From assembly GCA_963575745.1 (NCBI GenBank), contig CAUYUJ010016485.1, positions 200,817 to 264,816 of the forward strand: DNA of 64,000 nucleotides. The letters are read 5' to 3'. Shown in pieces: positions 21,421 through 31,599 of the stretch. The stretch's first letter is position 1. Every line of letters begins with the position of its first letter. The position numbers and the translations under genes are program-made. The notes under the pieces are model-generated. The model did not search any database. It was not told the origin of the DNA and was given only the letters and a program-made list of their open reading frames with translations. The stretch is from Prorocentrum cordatum (taxonomy: Eukaryota; Sar; Dinophyceae; Prorocentrales; Prorocentraceae).

Positions 21421-22919
21421 CCCTTGCGGGAGGCGCCATGCCATCATCATGGCAATGCGTGGGCGAACTGATATCTTCGCCCTCGTCGCAGTAGTAGTCT
21501 GCCGAGACGTTGTCAGACTGGTCATCTTGCGAATCAGACTGGTCACCCTGCGAGTCGAACTGGCCACGCTGCTCCAGCAGCTCCATCGCGGGCTCTGCGG
21601 TCCGCTCTAGCAGCGGCAGCACCACGCCCCGACGCCTCTCGTTCAGCCTGTCCCGCGACGTGCTCCCAGCTCGTGCAACAGCTGACGCCTCAGCCTTGTA
21701 TTCTCGTCCGTCAGGCCGTCGATCCTCGCTCTGTACATGGCTGCCATATCGATCAGTCGGTCAGCCGCCGCGCTCTGCATACGGGCGGTCCTCTCCGCCG
21801 CGCGAGCATGCGCCTCGACCGACGACGACGACGACAACCCTTGTCGCTCGCGTCGGTCGTCGTCGCCGTCGCATTCGCTGTGGATCCCTTTCGCATTCGT
21901 CGCCGCCCTTTGTCGTGTCCGCCATTGCCGTCGGTCGTCGGCGCGTCGTCGTTGTCGCCCCTCGTCGTCGGTGTCGCCCTTGTCAGTCCTCATAGTCATC
22001 GTCGCCGTCGTTGGCCCCTATCGGTGCCCTCGTCGTCGCCGTCGTCGTCGAGCTTTGTCGTTGCCGCCGTCGTCGTCGCCGTCGGCGCCGATCTTGGTCG
22101 CCGATGTCGTCGGCCATTGCCGTCGTCGCCGCCGCCGCCGCCGTCGATGCCGTCGTCGGGCAGTGACGAGGGCCGACTGTCGACGACTCCGACGGCGTCG
22201 GCGCTGCATGGTGACGAAGACGACGGCTCTGGCGACGACACGCACCGACGACGACGTGCACGACGGCCGACGGCGACGAATACGGTTGGAGCCGACAAAG
22301 GCAACAACCGTATCCGTCGCCGTCGGCCGTCGTGCACGTCGTCGTCAGTGCGCCTCGTCGCCACAGCCGTCGCTTTCGTCAACATGCAGCGTCGGCACCG
22401 TCGGAGCCGTCGCCAGTCGGCCCTCGTCTCGTCACTGCCCGACGACGGCAACGACGGCGGCGGCGGCGGTGGCGACGGCGGCAGCGGCCGACGACATCGG
22501 CAACAAGAATCGGCGCCGACGACGACGACGACGATGGCGACAACGACGAAATTCGACGACGACGGCGACTACCGACGACGACACAGAGCGACGACGACAA
22601 GCGCCTGCCACTCGGCCAGCGTCGGCTGGAGCGCCAACGCGTGGCGCAGGCGCTCGTCGTATGCAGCGCCGCCACCCTGGCGCGGCGATCTCGAGCGGCT
22701 CGGCTGGGCGGCCGCCGTGGTTGGGCCCGCGGCGCCAGCCGCGAGCAGCGGCGACGCCGTCTCTGCCCCGCGCCCCGTCACCACCATCAGTTGCCACCCC
22801 TGCGCGAAAGGGCAACCAAGCACCGTCGGGCTTGCAGGGGGCGCAGGAGTCGCCACAGCGGCCGCTTGCCCGTCGTCTTCGGCGGGCGGCGCTCCAGGCA
22901 GGAATATTGCCGCACTCAT
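21380..22919 (-). CDS. Coiled-coil protein split by a giant hairpin intron
   Basis: Exon 1 (22,919-22,605) starts MSAAIFLPG and is Ala/Pro-rich, ending 'LQPTLAEWQ'. Exon 2 (from 21,813) continues in phase 0 with 'AHARAAERTARMQSAAADRLIDMAAMYRARIDGLTDENTRLRRQLLHE', a clear coiled coil. The intron (22,604-21,814, 791 bp) starts GCGC and ends AG; the hexamer AGGCGC is present at both junctions. Near 21,655 the frame changes by one base; the continuation is 'RDRLNERRRGVVLPLLERTAEPAMELLEQ' and an acidic/Ser tail (DSQGDQSDSQDDQSD). The last residues before TAA at 21,380 may be intron read-through. Function is unknown; the composition fits a small oligomeric scaffold. Confidence 0.55.
21814..22604 (-). 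repeat. GC-AG intron made of a giant hairpin
   Basis: Most of the intron is one inverted repeat. Outer arms of degenerate GTC/GAC units (about 22,035-22,246 and 22,347-22,575) enclose a 42-bp stem (22,247-22,288 and 22,305-22,346, one mismatch) and a 16-nt loop (22,289-22,304). Both flanks carry AGGCGC at the splice junctions. The same peptide-like translations appear on both strands, which confirms the mirror symmetry. This is the structure expected of an introner-like or foldback element. Confidence 0.8.
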
Positions 22920-23029
22920 GGGGCCTGCGCCTGGCTTGGTGCGAATACCCTCGCACGGTGCGCAATGCTTCGCCCAGGGCACACAGCGCCCCGTAGATAT
23001 CTGAACAAAAAATATTATGCTACATAACG

Positions 23030-24000
23030 GACAATGGCTTTTGGGGGGTTGTGGCTTTGAGGCCCAAAGTCCAGAATCCGATGCAATTGCTACGTTGAAA
23101 CCAGACAGGTATATATATGATAAGCCCTAGAAGCATGCCCAACGAACAGCGCGTGCCACGTAACCAATACATGCGCCATACAATGCCAGCCATATACAGT
23201 CGGCACGCCTTACGAGCCACATGCACCGATAAACCATGAGCAATGCATACACCATTATGAGCCACATCAGCCGTACATGCCCTGGACGTCCTACGCGACA
23301 TGTTTACAATATCAATTGTCTGACCCTCATACGACATATGGGCACATTGCACCCTATAACGTCGGTAAGCTCCACAGGCCCTGTATATAGGCCTTGCTAG
23401 CCCTATATGCTTGGTCATCAGCACGGCCCTTGCAGGCCTCATGGCCTTCATACGCAGCAGCCACACAAGGCCCTATATGCACCAACTAAGCACTGACATC
23501 ACAGACGCCCACCGTAAACCCTAGACATGGCCCCACAAGGTCTATGACCCCACTTCACCGTAGACGGCATACACGCAGATGCTACAGATAAGACGTACCA
23601 GCGCGACCAAGATTCCCAATTATTTGAATCATATACGTTGCATTGAAACCACATATAGACCACGTAACCCACGTGCACCGTCTAAGACATCAGGCTTATG
23701 AGTCTTCTGTACAAGCCCCGCGAGCCCCATCCAGCCCCGTGAGCCTTACAGGCCTTATAAGTCACTCCAGCAATGCAAAACCAGCGGGCGGCGTCGAGGC
23801 CGCGACGAGGCGTCGGCGGCGGCGACAGAGCAGCCGCCAGACCCGCACCCAAGCGCAGTTTATCATATAAGTCCAGCAGTCTTCTGGGCACAAGTGGTTT
23901 AAGTAGCTAGCCCTTGCAGCTTACAATCGTAACCCCTCACACTGCTCTATCCCCTAGACTTCGCCGCAGCGTCCGCAAGACCCTGCAGGGGGGGGGGGGC
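23030..24000. other. Degenerate repeat stretch, no gene
   Basis: Loose repeats of CCCTATATGCACC and CCTTACGAGCCACATGCACC type recur between 23,150 and 23,780 and also near 18,230. I see no credible exon. A run of Gs lies at 23,989-23,999. Confidence 0.45.
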
Positions 24001-24029
24001 GCAAAGCTGGTCATGCGATATCCTGAAGT

Positions 24030-24900
24030 CATTGCTAATCGACCCTGCTATACTTTGCAAACCAGGCCCTAGCAGACCCTGCAAACGAACCTGCAATGCA
24101 TTCCAACACCCTGCAATACCATGCACATGACCCTGCCATGCCTTGCAATTGCCCTGCACCTCCGCTTCTGGGCGTGGATCGTCTATGAGGTTAACTCTTC
24201 CCTGGCGGCCTCTCGGGGCACTCTCAAGGCTTCGGGGCGAAGGAGGGGGGGGGGGGGGGCTAGGTGGCCCCACGAGGGGGGTGCGCCAAAAGAGCCCCAC
24301 GAAGGTCCCAATCGAGCTACAGGAAGGCCCCACGAACGACCCCAGACTGAGCACCCCTGCTGTCAAGGGCAAGGGCCGTCATCTTGACAACCCTCGGGGC
24401 CCTCATTGAGCCAGTCTTGGGCACCATTCGGGCCCTTGGGGCGCCTTCCCAGGAGGAACCACTTGCTGTAAATGACGATAGTCGCCGTTTCGACAGCTGG
24501 ATGGCCCTTGAGGCCTCGATGGGGGCTCTCCTGGGGCCCTCTTGGGACCCTCTTAAAGCCCTTCGGGCGCCCTCCCCAGGCACCGAAAAGGCCCTCAGAA
24601 TGCTTCAAGAGGGACCCACAATGAGCCCACCTGCTGTCAACGATGAGGGCAAGGACCTTACCAGCAAGGAGCTCCCTTAGGGGCCCATATTTGGGCCCTC
24701 CTGGGCACGTCTATGAGCCTGGCTTGTACCCTTAAGGGCCCCTCCCCCAGGGCCCTTGGGCAAGCCCAAGAGGAGCCCCCCCCCCCCCCCCTGCAGCCAA
24801 AGACAAGGGCAGTCACGGCCAGGTGGCACTCGTGGGGTCCCCCTTGAGACCCTCCTGGCGTCATCCCGCGGCCTTATTGGGGCTTATTGGAACCATCTTA
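24030..24900. repeat. Repeat R2, inverted second copy
   Basis: The CCCTGCAA tract (24,030-24,180), the junction TCCCTGGCGGCCTCTCGGGG (24,205-24,224), then units with TGCTGTC-type hairpins near 24,357, 24,466, 24,630 and 24,789 repeat the parts of 7,630-8,640 in the opposite orientation. Confidence 0.65.
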
Positions 24901-25054
24901 AGGCTCATCCCAAATCCCCTTTGATGCAACATTGCCCCCCCCCCCACACCACTACCACTCTCGGGGCCACCCCGAGGCTCTCGGTTGCGCTGCATGCTGC
25001 CACATTGCATGTTGCAACGCATCCCTGACCAAGACATCTTGTCTAGTCATCTTA

Positions 25055-25085
25055 TCTGGATGGGCTGGTAGGGGCACGCGAAGCA
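25055..25085 (+). repeat. 31-nt recurrent motif, copy 6
   Basis: This copy reads GGATGGGCTGGTAGGGGC then ACGCGAAGCA. On the gene strand it begins about 17 bp after a candidate GTTTGC donor, the same donor hexamer used at 4,813. Confidence 0.7.
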
Positions 25086-25102
25086 TCACCATTAAATGCA
25101 AA

Positions 25103-25402
25103 CCAATAGGTCCATGCACCGCTTCGCTACCTTAGCAGCACAACCAGGCACAATGCACCTCCAGGGCGGGAACTGATGGGGGAAGTAGACATAGGAGAAA
25201 TGCATGGGATGGGACAGGAGGCAGCGGAGAAAGGCCGATGACAAAGGTGAGAGGTGGTGAGCCAGGGTGAGGCCGAGCGGGAATGACACGTTCTCTGGCG
25301 CAGGGCATCTCAAGACGCCGATGTCTGCACTCAACGTGTTTTCCCAGACGGTTGTGCACCGCCTGTGCTGCATCAAATATCGGCGCCTGCTAGGCGCAGG
25401 CG
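25103..25402 (-). CDS. Possible exon of unknown protein
   Basis: After a possible acceptor (GCCTAGCAG near 25,390) the minus strand reads 'RRYLMQHRRCTTVWENTLSADIGVLRCPAPENVSFPLG', then 'HHLSPLSSAFLRCLLSHPMHFSYVYFP' and 'CIVPGCAAKVAKRCMDLL'. It ends at a candidate GTTTGC donor followed by the 31-nt motif. The composition is protein-like but no family was recognised. It may belong to the gene at 25.9-26.4 kb. Confidence 0.4.
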
Positions 25403-25890
25403 GCGGGAAGACGAGCAACAGACAGCAAGCTGCAGCTCTGAGAGTACACGCGCGGGCGGCCACGACACGATTGCCGCATGCATGGTTGGGCAAGCCATGC
25501 CCTTGCACCACGCAGCTCGCGAGCAAAATGCACGCGATGGTTAAATTGCCAGTCCTCTGGGCCAAAGTGGCCCCTGGGCCAACGCTTGCATCACACACCT
25601 TCTACCCTTTCTGTACGTGATGTTCCTCCTCACTCCACCTACCTGGGGGGGGCACACTGTGGCAGCGCCCAAAGTGGCCCCAGCAAGGAGTGGCCAAAGA
25701 CTATCTCGCGAGCATCGGTTCTGGATGGGGTGTTCGGGGTCAGCGGTGCGGTTCTGAGCTATGCGCCGTACTCATCACAACAAGTGCGCGCGGCCTCGCG
25801 CGCGAGCAACCCCAGAACCTCTGCCCACCATGAGACGGACTGGCTGCAAGCATTAACGTCCTACCTACATATCTGGCGATTGCTCACTCA

Positions 25891-26340
25891 TCACTTAGGC
25901 TGCTTCGCACCTGCCTGATCGTCCTCTGGGCCGTCACCCTCCTCATCTTCATCTTCTTCGTCCTCATCATCTGCGCCGTCACACTCGCTCTGGAGGGCCT
26001 CGACGCCAAAGCCGCCGATGTCCTTCTCGTCCCCTATGGTGATCTGCTCGGGCGCGGCGCGGGCAGCCTCGCGACCGCCGCCATCGCGCCCGCCAGCAGC
26101 AGGACGATCGGAGCGGCCCGCAGCCTGCGACAACGCAGCGGGAGACAAGGCGCTCACGACGATCATAGGCACAAGACATGCACTGGACGCAATCGCTGTA
26201 ACCACTCGGCAACTCACAAACCACCGTCGCACAATACAAATCAGGCGAACATTGCACACTAGCAACACAGCAACGGCGGACACGTTGATGACAAGTCTCA
26301 CCAACTCTTCAGGGCGGCATATGAGAGGACGGCCACACCG
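25891..26340 (-). CDS. Possible membrane-anchored acidic-tail exon
   Basis: The minus-strand frame reads 'RPEELVRLVINVSAVAVLLVCNVRLICIVRRW' and 'VVTAIASSACLVPMIVVSALSP', two hydrophobic stretches that could span a membrane. A Gly/Arg linker, 'PEQITIGDEKDIGGFGVEALQ' and a strongly acidic end (DDEDEEDEDEEGDGPEDD) follow before TGA at 25,891. The 5' edge is not defined. No family was recognised; the acidic tail resembles that of the next gene only in composition. Confidence 0.35.
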   Translation of the reverse strand, partial: RCGRPLICRPEELVRLVINVSAVAVLLVCNVRLICIVRRWFVSCRVVTAIASSACLVPMIVVSALSPAALSQAAGRSDRPAAGGRDGGGREAARAAPEQITIGDEKDIGGFGVEALQSECDGADDEDEEDEDEEGDGPEDDQAGAKQPK

Positions 26341-26579
26341 AGCAAATGAGGGAAGCGAAGGACGAGACTGGACGCATGCATGAGGGAGCTGGGAGACGGA
26401 CGATGAATCGCATGCGGAGGATGGGACGGACCATGAGTAGAAGGATGATGCTGACACGGGTGAGGGGAGGACATCGGCCGAGAGAGGGGAGGGTTGCAAT
26501 TCCCACCCCCGTTGCAACCCCCCTCCCCCTCCCCGCCCCCCCCTTCGCACATCCCCCAATCGGAGCCAGAACCACGCGC

Positions 26580-27110
26580 ACCTCTTGGGTAGCTCTCAGG
26601 GGGGCTCTTGGTGCGCTTCTGGGCGCTCGCGGGCCAGTCTCGGGCCTTTTTTTTTTTTTCTGGGGCATCTGTTGGGGTTATCTTGTGCAGCTTTGGGTCC
26701 GTCTTGAAGCCTCGGGAGGGGTCACCGCAAGCAAAAAGGCAACGCAACACAACGCATTGATAACCATTTGAAATTTGGGTTTTGATGAAACCGTGGGCCT
26801 CTTGATGGCCCTCCAGTGGGGGGCTCTTTGACCATTTGTGGCCGTCTGGGGGGCGGTCTTGGGGGCTCTTAGGGCATATTGTAAGCAGCTCGGGCGTGCG
26901 TGCGTTGTAGTTGGCCATCTTGGAGGCCCAGTTGCAGTCCGATGTCGTTTTGGAGCCGTTGCGGGAAACCTTGGACGCTTCAACCTAGCAGACCAGTCTC
27001 CAGGTCCAGGGGAGCGGGGTAGGGCGAGGGTGTTACTTTCCTCGAAGGAGGGAGGGGTTGGGCGAGAACGTGGTTTAAGCCACTTCCCTGACCACCCCAA
27101 CTTGTCAATG
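26580..27110. repeat. Inverted CCAAGA array and R1 core, no gene
   Basis: Reading the minus strand, CCAAGA units flank an R1 core (about 26,670-26,800; CCTTTTTGCTTGCGGTGACC). The long frames here are repeat-derived. Confidence 0.5.
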
Positions 27111-27117
27111 CATCGTT

Positions 27118-27149
27118 TCTGGATGTGCTGGTGGCAACACGCTAAATCG
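27118..27149 (+). repeat. 31-nt recurrent motif, diverged copy 7
   Basis: It reads TCTGGATGTGCTGGTGGC then ACACGCTAAATCG. It lies 14 bp past the stop codon of the minus-strand gene ending at 27,163, or just inside an intron if that frame is spliced before the stop. Confidence 0.5.
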
Positions 27150-27162
27150 TAACCACTGTTAT

Positions 27163-29008
27163 CTAGGACCATGCGCCTGCCTGAACGCACGAGAGATGCA
27201 AATCAACAAAACAGGGAAGCAACTCAGCCTCAGTGTCATCCTTCTCAGCGCCATGCTTCTCAGCATCATCGTCATCATCACGGGCGTCAGGAGCAAGCGA
27301 CGGCAATGGGGTATCCTGGATGTGTTTGTGCTTTGCTTTCTTCTGGCCGCCGTCGCCCGTCAGCTCAGGCTTGCGCTCCTCTCCTCCTCCTGCTCCTGGC
27401 TTTGCCGCCTTCGGCTTGCCTTTCTTGCCCTTCTTGGTGCCGTCGGCCGCCTCCTCTGGTGACGCCTGCTTCGTCGCTGCCATCTCCCGCGCCTCTGCAG
27501 CGCGCAACTGCTTCCTCAACTTGTCAGCCTCATGCTTTGCGTTCTTCTGCTCTCGGGCCCTGATGGCCTGCTCCTGTGCTCGAATCGCTTCGATCTCCTG
27601 CATCCTCGACTCCTGAACCTGTCTGTTGAGCCCCTCTGAGATGCTTCTCCTCGCTGTCCACTGCTCCTCGAGCCACTCCTTCCCCAACGTAGTGAAGAGC
27701 GCGTAGCTCGCGGTCTTCGTCGGGTCCCACTTCGAGACGGCCAGCAAGCTGTGAAACTCCGCCTGGCCCCCGCCCCACCTCCAACGAGCGCTGCACGCAC
27801 CCCAAAAAAAAACGCACGAGGAGACATGATAAACACCACAGGGCAACCATACAAATGCAAGACCAGCGCCACCTGTCCAACACACGTGACCACATGGGAC
27901 AACCAAGAAGCCACGAAATGCACGCCGCAGGTGAAGCCGCGCGCGCGTGAAGCGCACGCAACTTCACCTGACCACGCGCCACGGAGGCATCCGACGCCCT
28001 TTTGGGCACCCTTGGAACGACCAACCGACGCGAGCAGCCAAACGAACAACGATGCAAAGGATCGGGGCAAGGGTATTCGCGGACTCGTGTCGTTCCGACC
28101 CGATCCTGGATCGGGTCGAAAAGACGCGAGTCCGCAGAGACCCTCGACTTCCTCCTCCATCTCTCCCCTTGCTCTTCCGTTCTGTCCACTCTCCTCCTTC
28201 TCCTCCTCTTCCTCCTCCTCCTCCTCCTCTCTTCCTCTTCCTCCGCCACCCTCGCGTCCTCGTCCTGATCCTCAAGTCTGTCTCCTTGTGCACATGCTCC
28301 GCTCTCTCGCCCGCCCCGCCCCTCCATGTTCTCGATGTACTCATGCTCCGCAAGGTGCTGCAGCGCACGCTGGTCGGGCTTCTTCAGGCCCTGGATGGTG
28401 GCAATCCATTTTGGTATCTTCGTGTCATCGCCAAGCTCGCTGGCGTACTTCCCGAGTGGGCGGCCGTTGTGCTTCATGCTGTCGTCGGAGTCGTCGCTGT
28501 CCGCGCTGTCGTCGGCGTCGTCGCTGTCGTCGTCGTCGTCCGAGGCCGCCTGCAGCGGCTGCCGCTGCTTCAAGTTCTGCTTAAAGGCTGACCGCGGCCG
28601 CGAGTCCGAGCGACAGCGCTTCTTCTCCCTCATGTTGCTGGTGTGGCCCTTCTCGCGCTTCTGGCCGTCGCTCTTCTCCCTCTTGCTGCCGTTGCCCTTC
28701 TTGAGCCTGTCGCCAATGTCGATATTGTGCTTCTCGCCCTTGCTGCGAGCCTTGACTGACAGCTCGCTTCGACGATGGCCTTTGACAGGGGTCTGATCCT
28801 GCTTGTCGCTCTTGCCGACAAAGCCGTCCTCCTTCTCCTTCCTCATCTTCATCTTCTTCGTCTCGGCCGAGCCGATCACGTCATTGGAAGCTGAGTCCGA
28901 CATGTCGCCTGAGTTCTGATCGCTGTCGCTCATGTCTGAGTTGTCGCTAGCCTTGGCCTTCTCCATGGCCGCGAGCGCACTCTTCAACCACGGGTGCTGG
29001 CACTTCAT
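27163..29008 (-). CDS. Charged K/E-rich protein with coiled coil, spliced
   Basis: Exon 1 starts at an ATG (29,008) as MKCQHPWLKSALAAMEKAK. It is rich in Ser/Asp ('SDNSDMSDSDQNSGDMSD'), then Lys/Arg and again Asp/Ser. It ends in a folded-looking piece 'KIPKWIATIQGLKKPDQRALQHLAEHEYIENMEG' near 28,320. The intron (about 28,310-27,790) contains a 57-nt palindrome and a GGA/TCC array. Exon 2 reads 'EFHSLLAVSKWDPTKTASYALFTTLGKEWLEEQW', then a coiled coil ('RMQEIEAIRAQEQAIRAREQ') and a Lys-rich tail with acidic patches. Exact splice sites are not certain: the donor is not a clear GT. The gene could continue at both ends. A nuclear or chromatin-type protein is plausible but not shown. Confidence 0.55.
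28079..28135. repeat. 57-nt intronic palindrome
   Basis: Two 28-nt arms starting GCGGACTCG and ending CGACCCGATCC are separated by one T, with three mismatches. It lies within the intron of the K/E-rich gene and would form a long hairpin in RNA or single-stranded DNA. Confidence 0.85.
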
Positions 29009-29049
29009 CTTGGCGAGCTCCTGCGCGGGCTGGCGGGCGCGCCGCCTCT

Positions 29050-30130
29050 CGGTGGCAGTTTTGACGTTTCCACGGGTTTCTTTGTGGGCCTCTTGGGGGC
29101 CTCGTGGGCTTCTGGAAGTCTTTTGGAGTCTCCTGGGCGCCTCCTGTGGCCTCCTGGGGGCATCGGTTTGGCGGGTGTCTTGCACTGTCGCTTTGTGCTC
29201 CCCCTTTTGGCTTTCTCTTGGGGTGGGCCTCTGGGGGCCGTCTGGTGGGCCTCAGGGGCCGCCCTGGGGCCCTCTTAGGCCGCGCTGGGGCCCTCTTAGG
29301 GGTTGCTTGGTCCGCCTTAGGGCGCTGTTCGGAGCCTCGATGTCCGGCATGGAGCGTCGAGGCACGAAGAAGCGAGAATCCCAATCACATAGGAACCCTG
29401 AGTAAAAATCAATGGTTTGACATCTTGGCACCTTCTCGGGTGGCCTCGTAGAGCGCCCCTGTGGCTTCTTGGAGGTCTATTGGGCCCTCTTGGGGCCACT
29501 GGGCGTTTATATTGGGCGCTCTCGGGCCGCCTTGGAGACTTATCGGGCCCTCTTGGGCAGCGCGCGTGCACGACGGTGTGCTCATGTCTAGACCACCTCG
29601 CCCAATCTACACGAAGCGCTGCTTTGCTGGTCTACTCACCTCAGCTTAACCCTGTGCTGCGCGCGCAACTCAGGCTCGAACTACTCTACTCTGACCTACA
29701 TGCTACACCTGTTATTTACGCAACTCCATGCTAGATAACGCTTCCCCTAGGCATTCCACCACATACTTTAGTGCACCCTATGCCAACCTACTTTCAACTC
29801 TGCAATGCCCACCACGGCGCCACGAGGCACGAAGTGGAGTTACCCCCATGCTTCTGATGCCCCCTGCCCTGAACTCCAAGATGCTGAAGATGGCCTCCAA
29901 GACGGCCCAAGAGCCCCCCAAGACGTCCTCCAAGAAGGCCCGAAAGGATCAAAATGGCCTCCAGGCTGCCAGGATGACCTTCAAGATGCCCACGTGTTCC
30001 CCGAAGGCTTTTCAAACCGATTCGGGGACCACGTGGTCCGATAGCTTGGCAGGTCTGGCCTCAACGTTCGGCCACATAGGCGCTTCCACAATTGCAGGGG
30101 GCGGCGATGATTCGCCGTAGGCGTCTTCGA
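29050..30130. repeat. CCAAGA arrays in both orientations, no gene
   Basis: Between 29,050 and 29,570 the array is on the minus strand, with an R1-like core near 29,345-29,425. Between 29,870 and 30,000 it is on the plus strand. The spacer (29,580-29,860) is unique pyrimidine-rich sequence. No exon was recognised. Confidence 0.5.
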
Positions 30131-30137
30131 TACAATC

Positions 30138-30365
30138 CTACATGACGCTCCCCTCCCATTCCCCTTGCACGCTCCTCTTTTCAGCCGCTGCCTCTTCCCT
30201 CCCCTTCCCTCCCTCCACGTCCTCGTCAGCCTGCCTCTTCAATGACTCGTACATGTCTTTCACCTCGCGGACGCCCTCCTCGGCGGCCAGACATTGGCAT
30301 GGCGAAACGGGGACGCCGAGGACGACGGCGACGACGACGACTACGGCGAGAATGGTGCTGATAAT
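30138..30365 (-). CDS. Possible small exon with a transmembrane segment
   Basis: The minus strand reads 'STILAVVVVVAVVLGVPV', a good membrane-spanning stretch. It is followed by 'CQCLAAEEGVREVKDMYESLKRQADED' and a charged end, with a stop at 30,138. Upstream the frame enters the GATAGTGAGATC repeat, so the 5' boundary is unknown. No family was recognised. Confidence 0.3.
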   Translation of the reverse strand: MISTILAVVVVVAVVLGVPVSPCQCLAAEEGVREVKDMYESLKRQADEDVEGGKGREEAAAEKRSVQGEWEGSVM

Positions 30366-30371
30366 GTTGCT

Positions 30372-30920
30372 AATCGATAGTGGGATCGATAGTGAGATCG
30401 ATAGTGAGATTATCAGATTGACAGTGAGATCGGCAATGGGATCGATAGTGCGATTGGTTGCGGGACCCCGTGGCTCATAGCAATATGACCGATGATTGAA
30501 GTGCGAGGGCCGATGCACTGTGAATGAGCATCGGAGGCTGAGGGTCGAGACTCGGGGGTCGAGGATCCGAGGCCAAAGTGCGGGAATCGAGCCGAGGACA
30601 GAGGACTGAAGTTCTCAATCGACCGCCGAGGGCCCGTATTTGACGTTTGCGGGCCACGGCACCAGCTCCTCACCATCCTCATCCACATCATCACCCTCAT
30701 TCACTTCCTGCTCCCCTCTGCCCCCCCCCCCCGCATGCCCACATTTCTGACAAGACCTAGCCACGATTGCTCAAACGGGTGAGGGGTGTGGACGGTGAGC
30801 GACACGCAGAGGGCAATGCGAGCGATCACACTATCGATATCATCGACCATGCAAGTGGTAGAATCACCGATTTCATTATCGATCTCATTCCTAATATCAC
30901 TATCGATCTTACTATCGGTT
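30372..30920. repeat. Foldback cassette F5
   Basis: GATAGTGAGATC units (about 30,372-30,448) and their reverse complement GATCTCATTATCGATAG-type units (about 30,828-30,925) face each other across a 380-bp core (30,450-30,828) that contains ordinary sequence and a C run at 30,722-30,732. Confidence 0.65.
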
Positions 30921-31060
30921 TGAGTGTGTTGATCGCCGAGTGCACGTTCATTCGCGCGGCGCAGTGCGCACAGCACTTCCCAGGGTAGCGAACGCTTACG
31001 CAACGCACTCGACAATGCAACGCAACGCAACGCACTACAATGAACGCAGCACCACATCAT

Positions 31061-31588
31061 TTACTGAGACCTGAGGAGAGGGAGGGCATTTGCGCTAATG
31101 CACGCGGCAGTGCAAGCAAAAAAGGGTCGGTCCTTCTTGCGCTTGTTCCACTGCTCTTGCCACACGGTCATCTGGTGCCCCATCGCAGTGTCTTTATCTG
31201 CCCTGAATTGCTTTGAAGCTGGAACGTTCAGAGCACAACATAAAAGCTTGAGGCACCGTTGTTTGTAATTTGAGCCCTGGGTCGTCCGAAGGTTTGCCAA
31301 TGCTTCGCTATGCTCGTTTGCTTTGTTTCTGTCTGTGTAACGATTGATCATGGCCCCTCGAACCTGCCTCATGTGAAACGAACTCTTGGACCCAAGCTCA
31401 CCGAGATCTTCTGATGTCACTCCGACACCTTTCAAATTCAGGATAATATACTCTACCTGTTTGATCGTTAGTTTGTCGTACTTGCGGTGGCGTGCTCGAA
31501 GCTCGATCTCTGCCTCATATATGTAATCATCAGACTCGTCGTCTGAATCTGAGCCCTTTCTTTTTTTTAATATCATCACTTTTACCAT
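31061..31588 (-). CDS. Uncharacterised basic protein or first exon
   Basis: An ATG at 31,588 opens a 175-residue frame: a short Lys-rich start (KKRKGSDSDDESDD), then 'YEAEIELRARHRKYDKLTIKQVEYIILNLKG', 'GSKSSFHMRQVRGAMINRYTDRNKA' and 'CLKLLCCALNVPASKQFRAD'. The last 25 residues (FFACTAACISANALPLLRSQ) look like read-through past an exon end. Codon choice is less GC-rich than the surrounding repeats, which supports real coding. It may be the first exon of a larger minus-strand gene. No family was recognised. Confidence 0.5.
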   Translation of the reverse strand: MVKVMILKKRKGSDSDDESDDYIYEAEIELRARHRKYDKLTIKQVEYIILNLKGVGVTSEDLGELGSKSSFHMRQVRGAMINRYTDRNKANEHSEALANLRTTQGSNYKQRCLKLLCCALNVPASKQFRADKDTAMGHQMTVWQEQWNKRKKDRPFFACTAACISANALPLLRSQ

Positions 31589-31599
31589 AATACGCCTTC

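Noticed and set aside
21673-23004. Plus-strand frames of 420-440 residues over the CGA/CGT region
   Set aside because: They cross the hairpin intron and the exons of the minus-strand gene, and their composition (poly-Arg/Asp/Ser) follows from the repeat.
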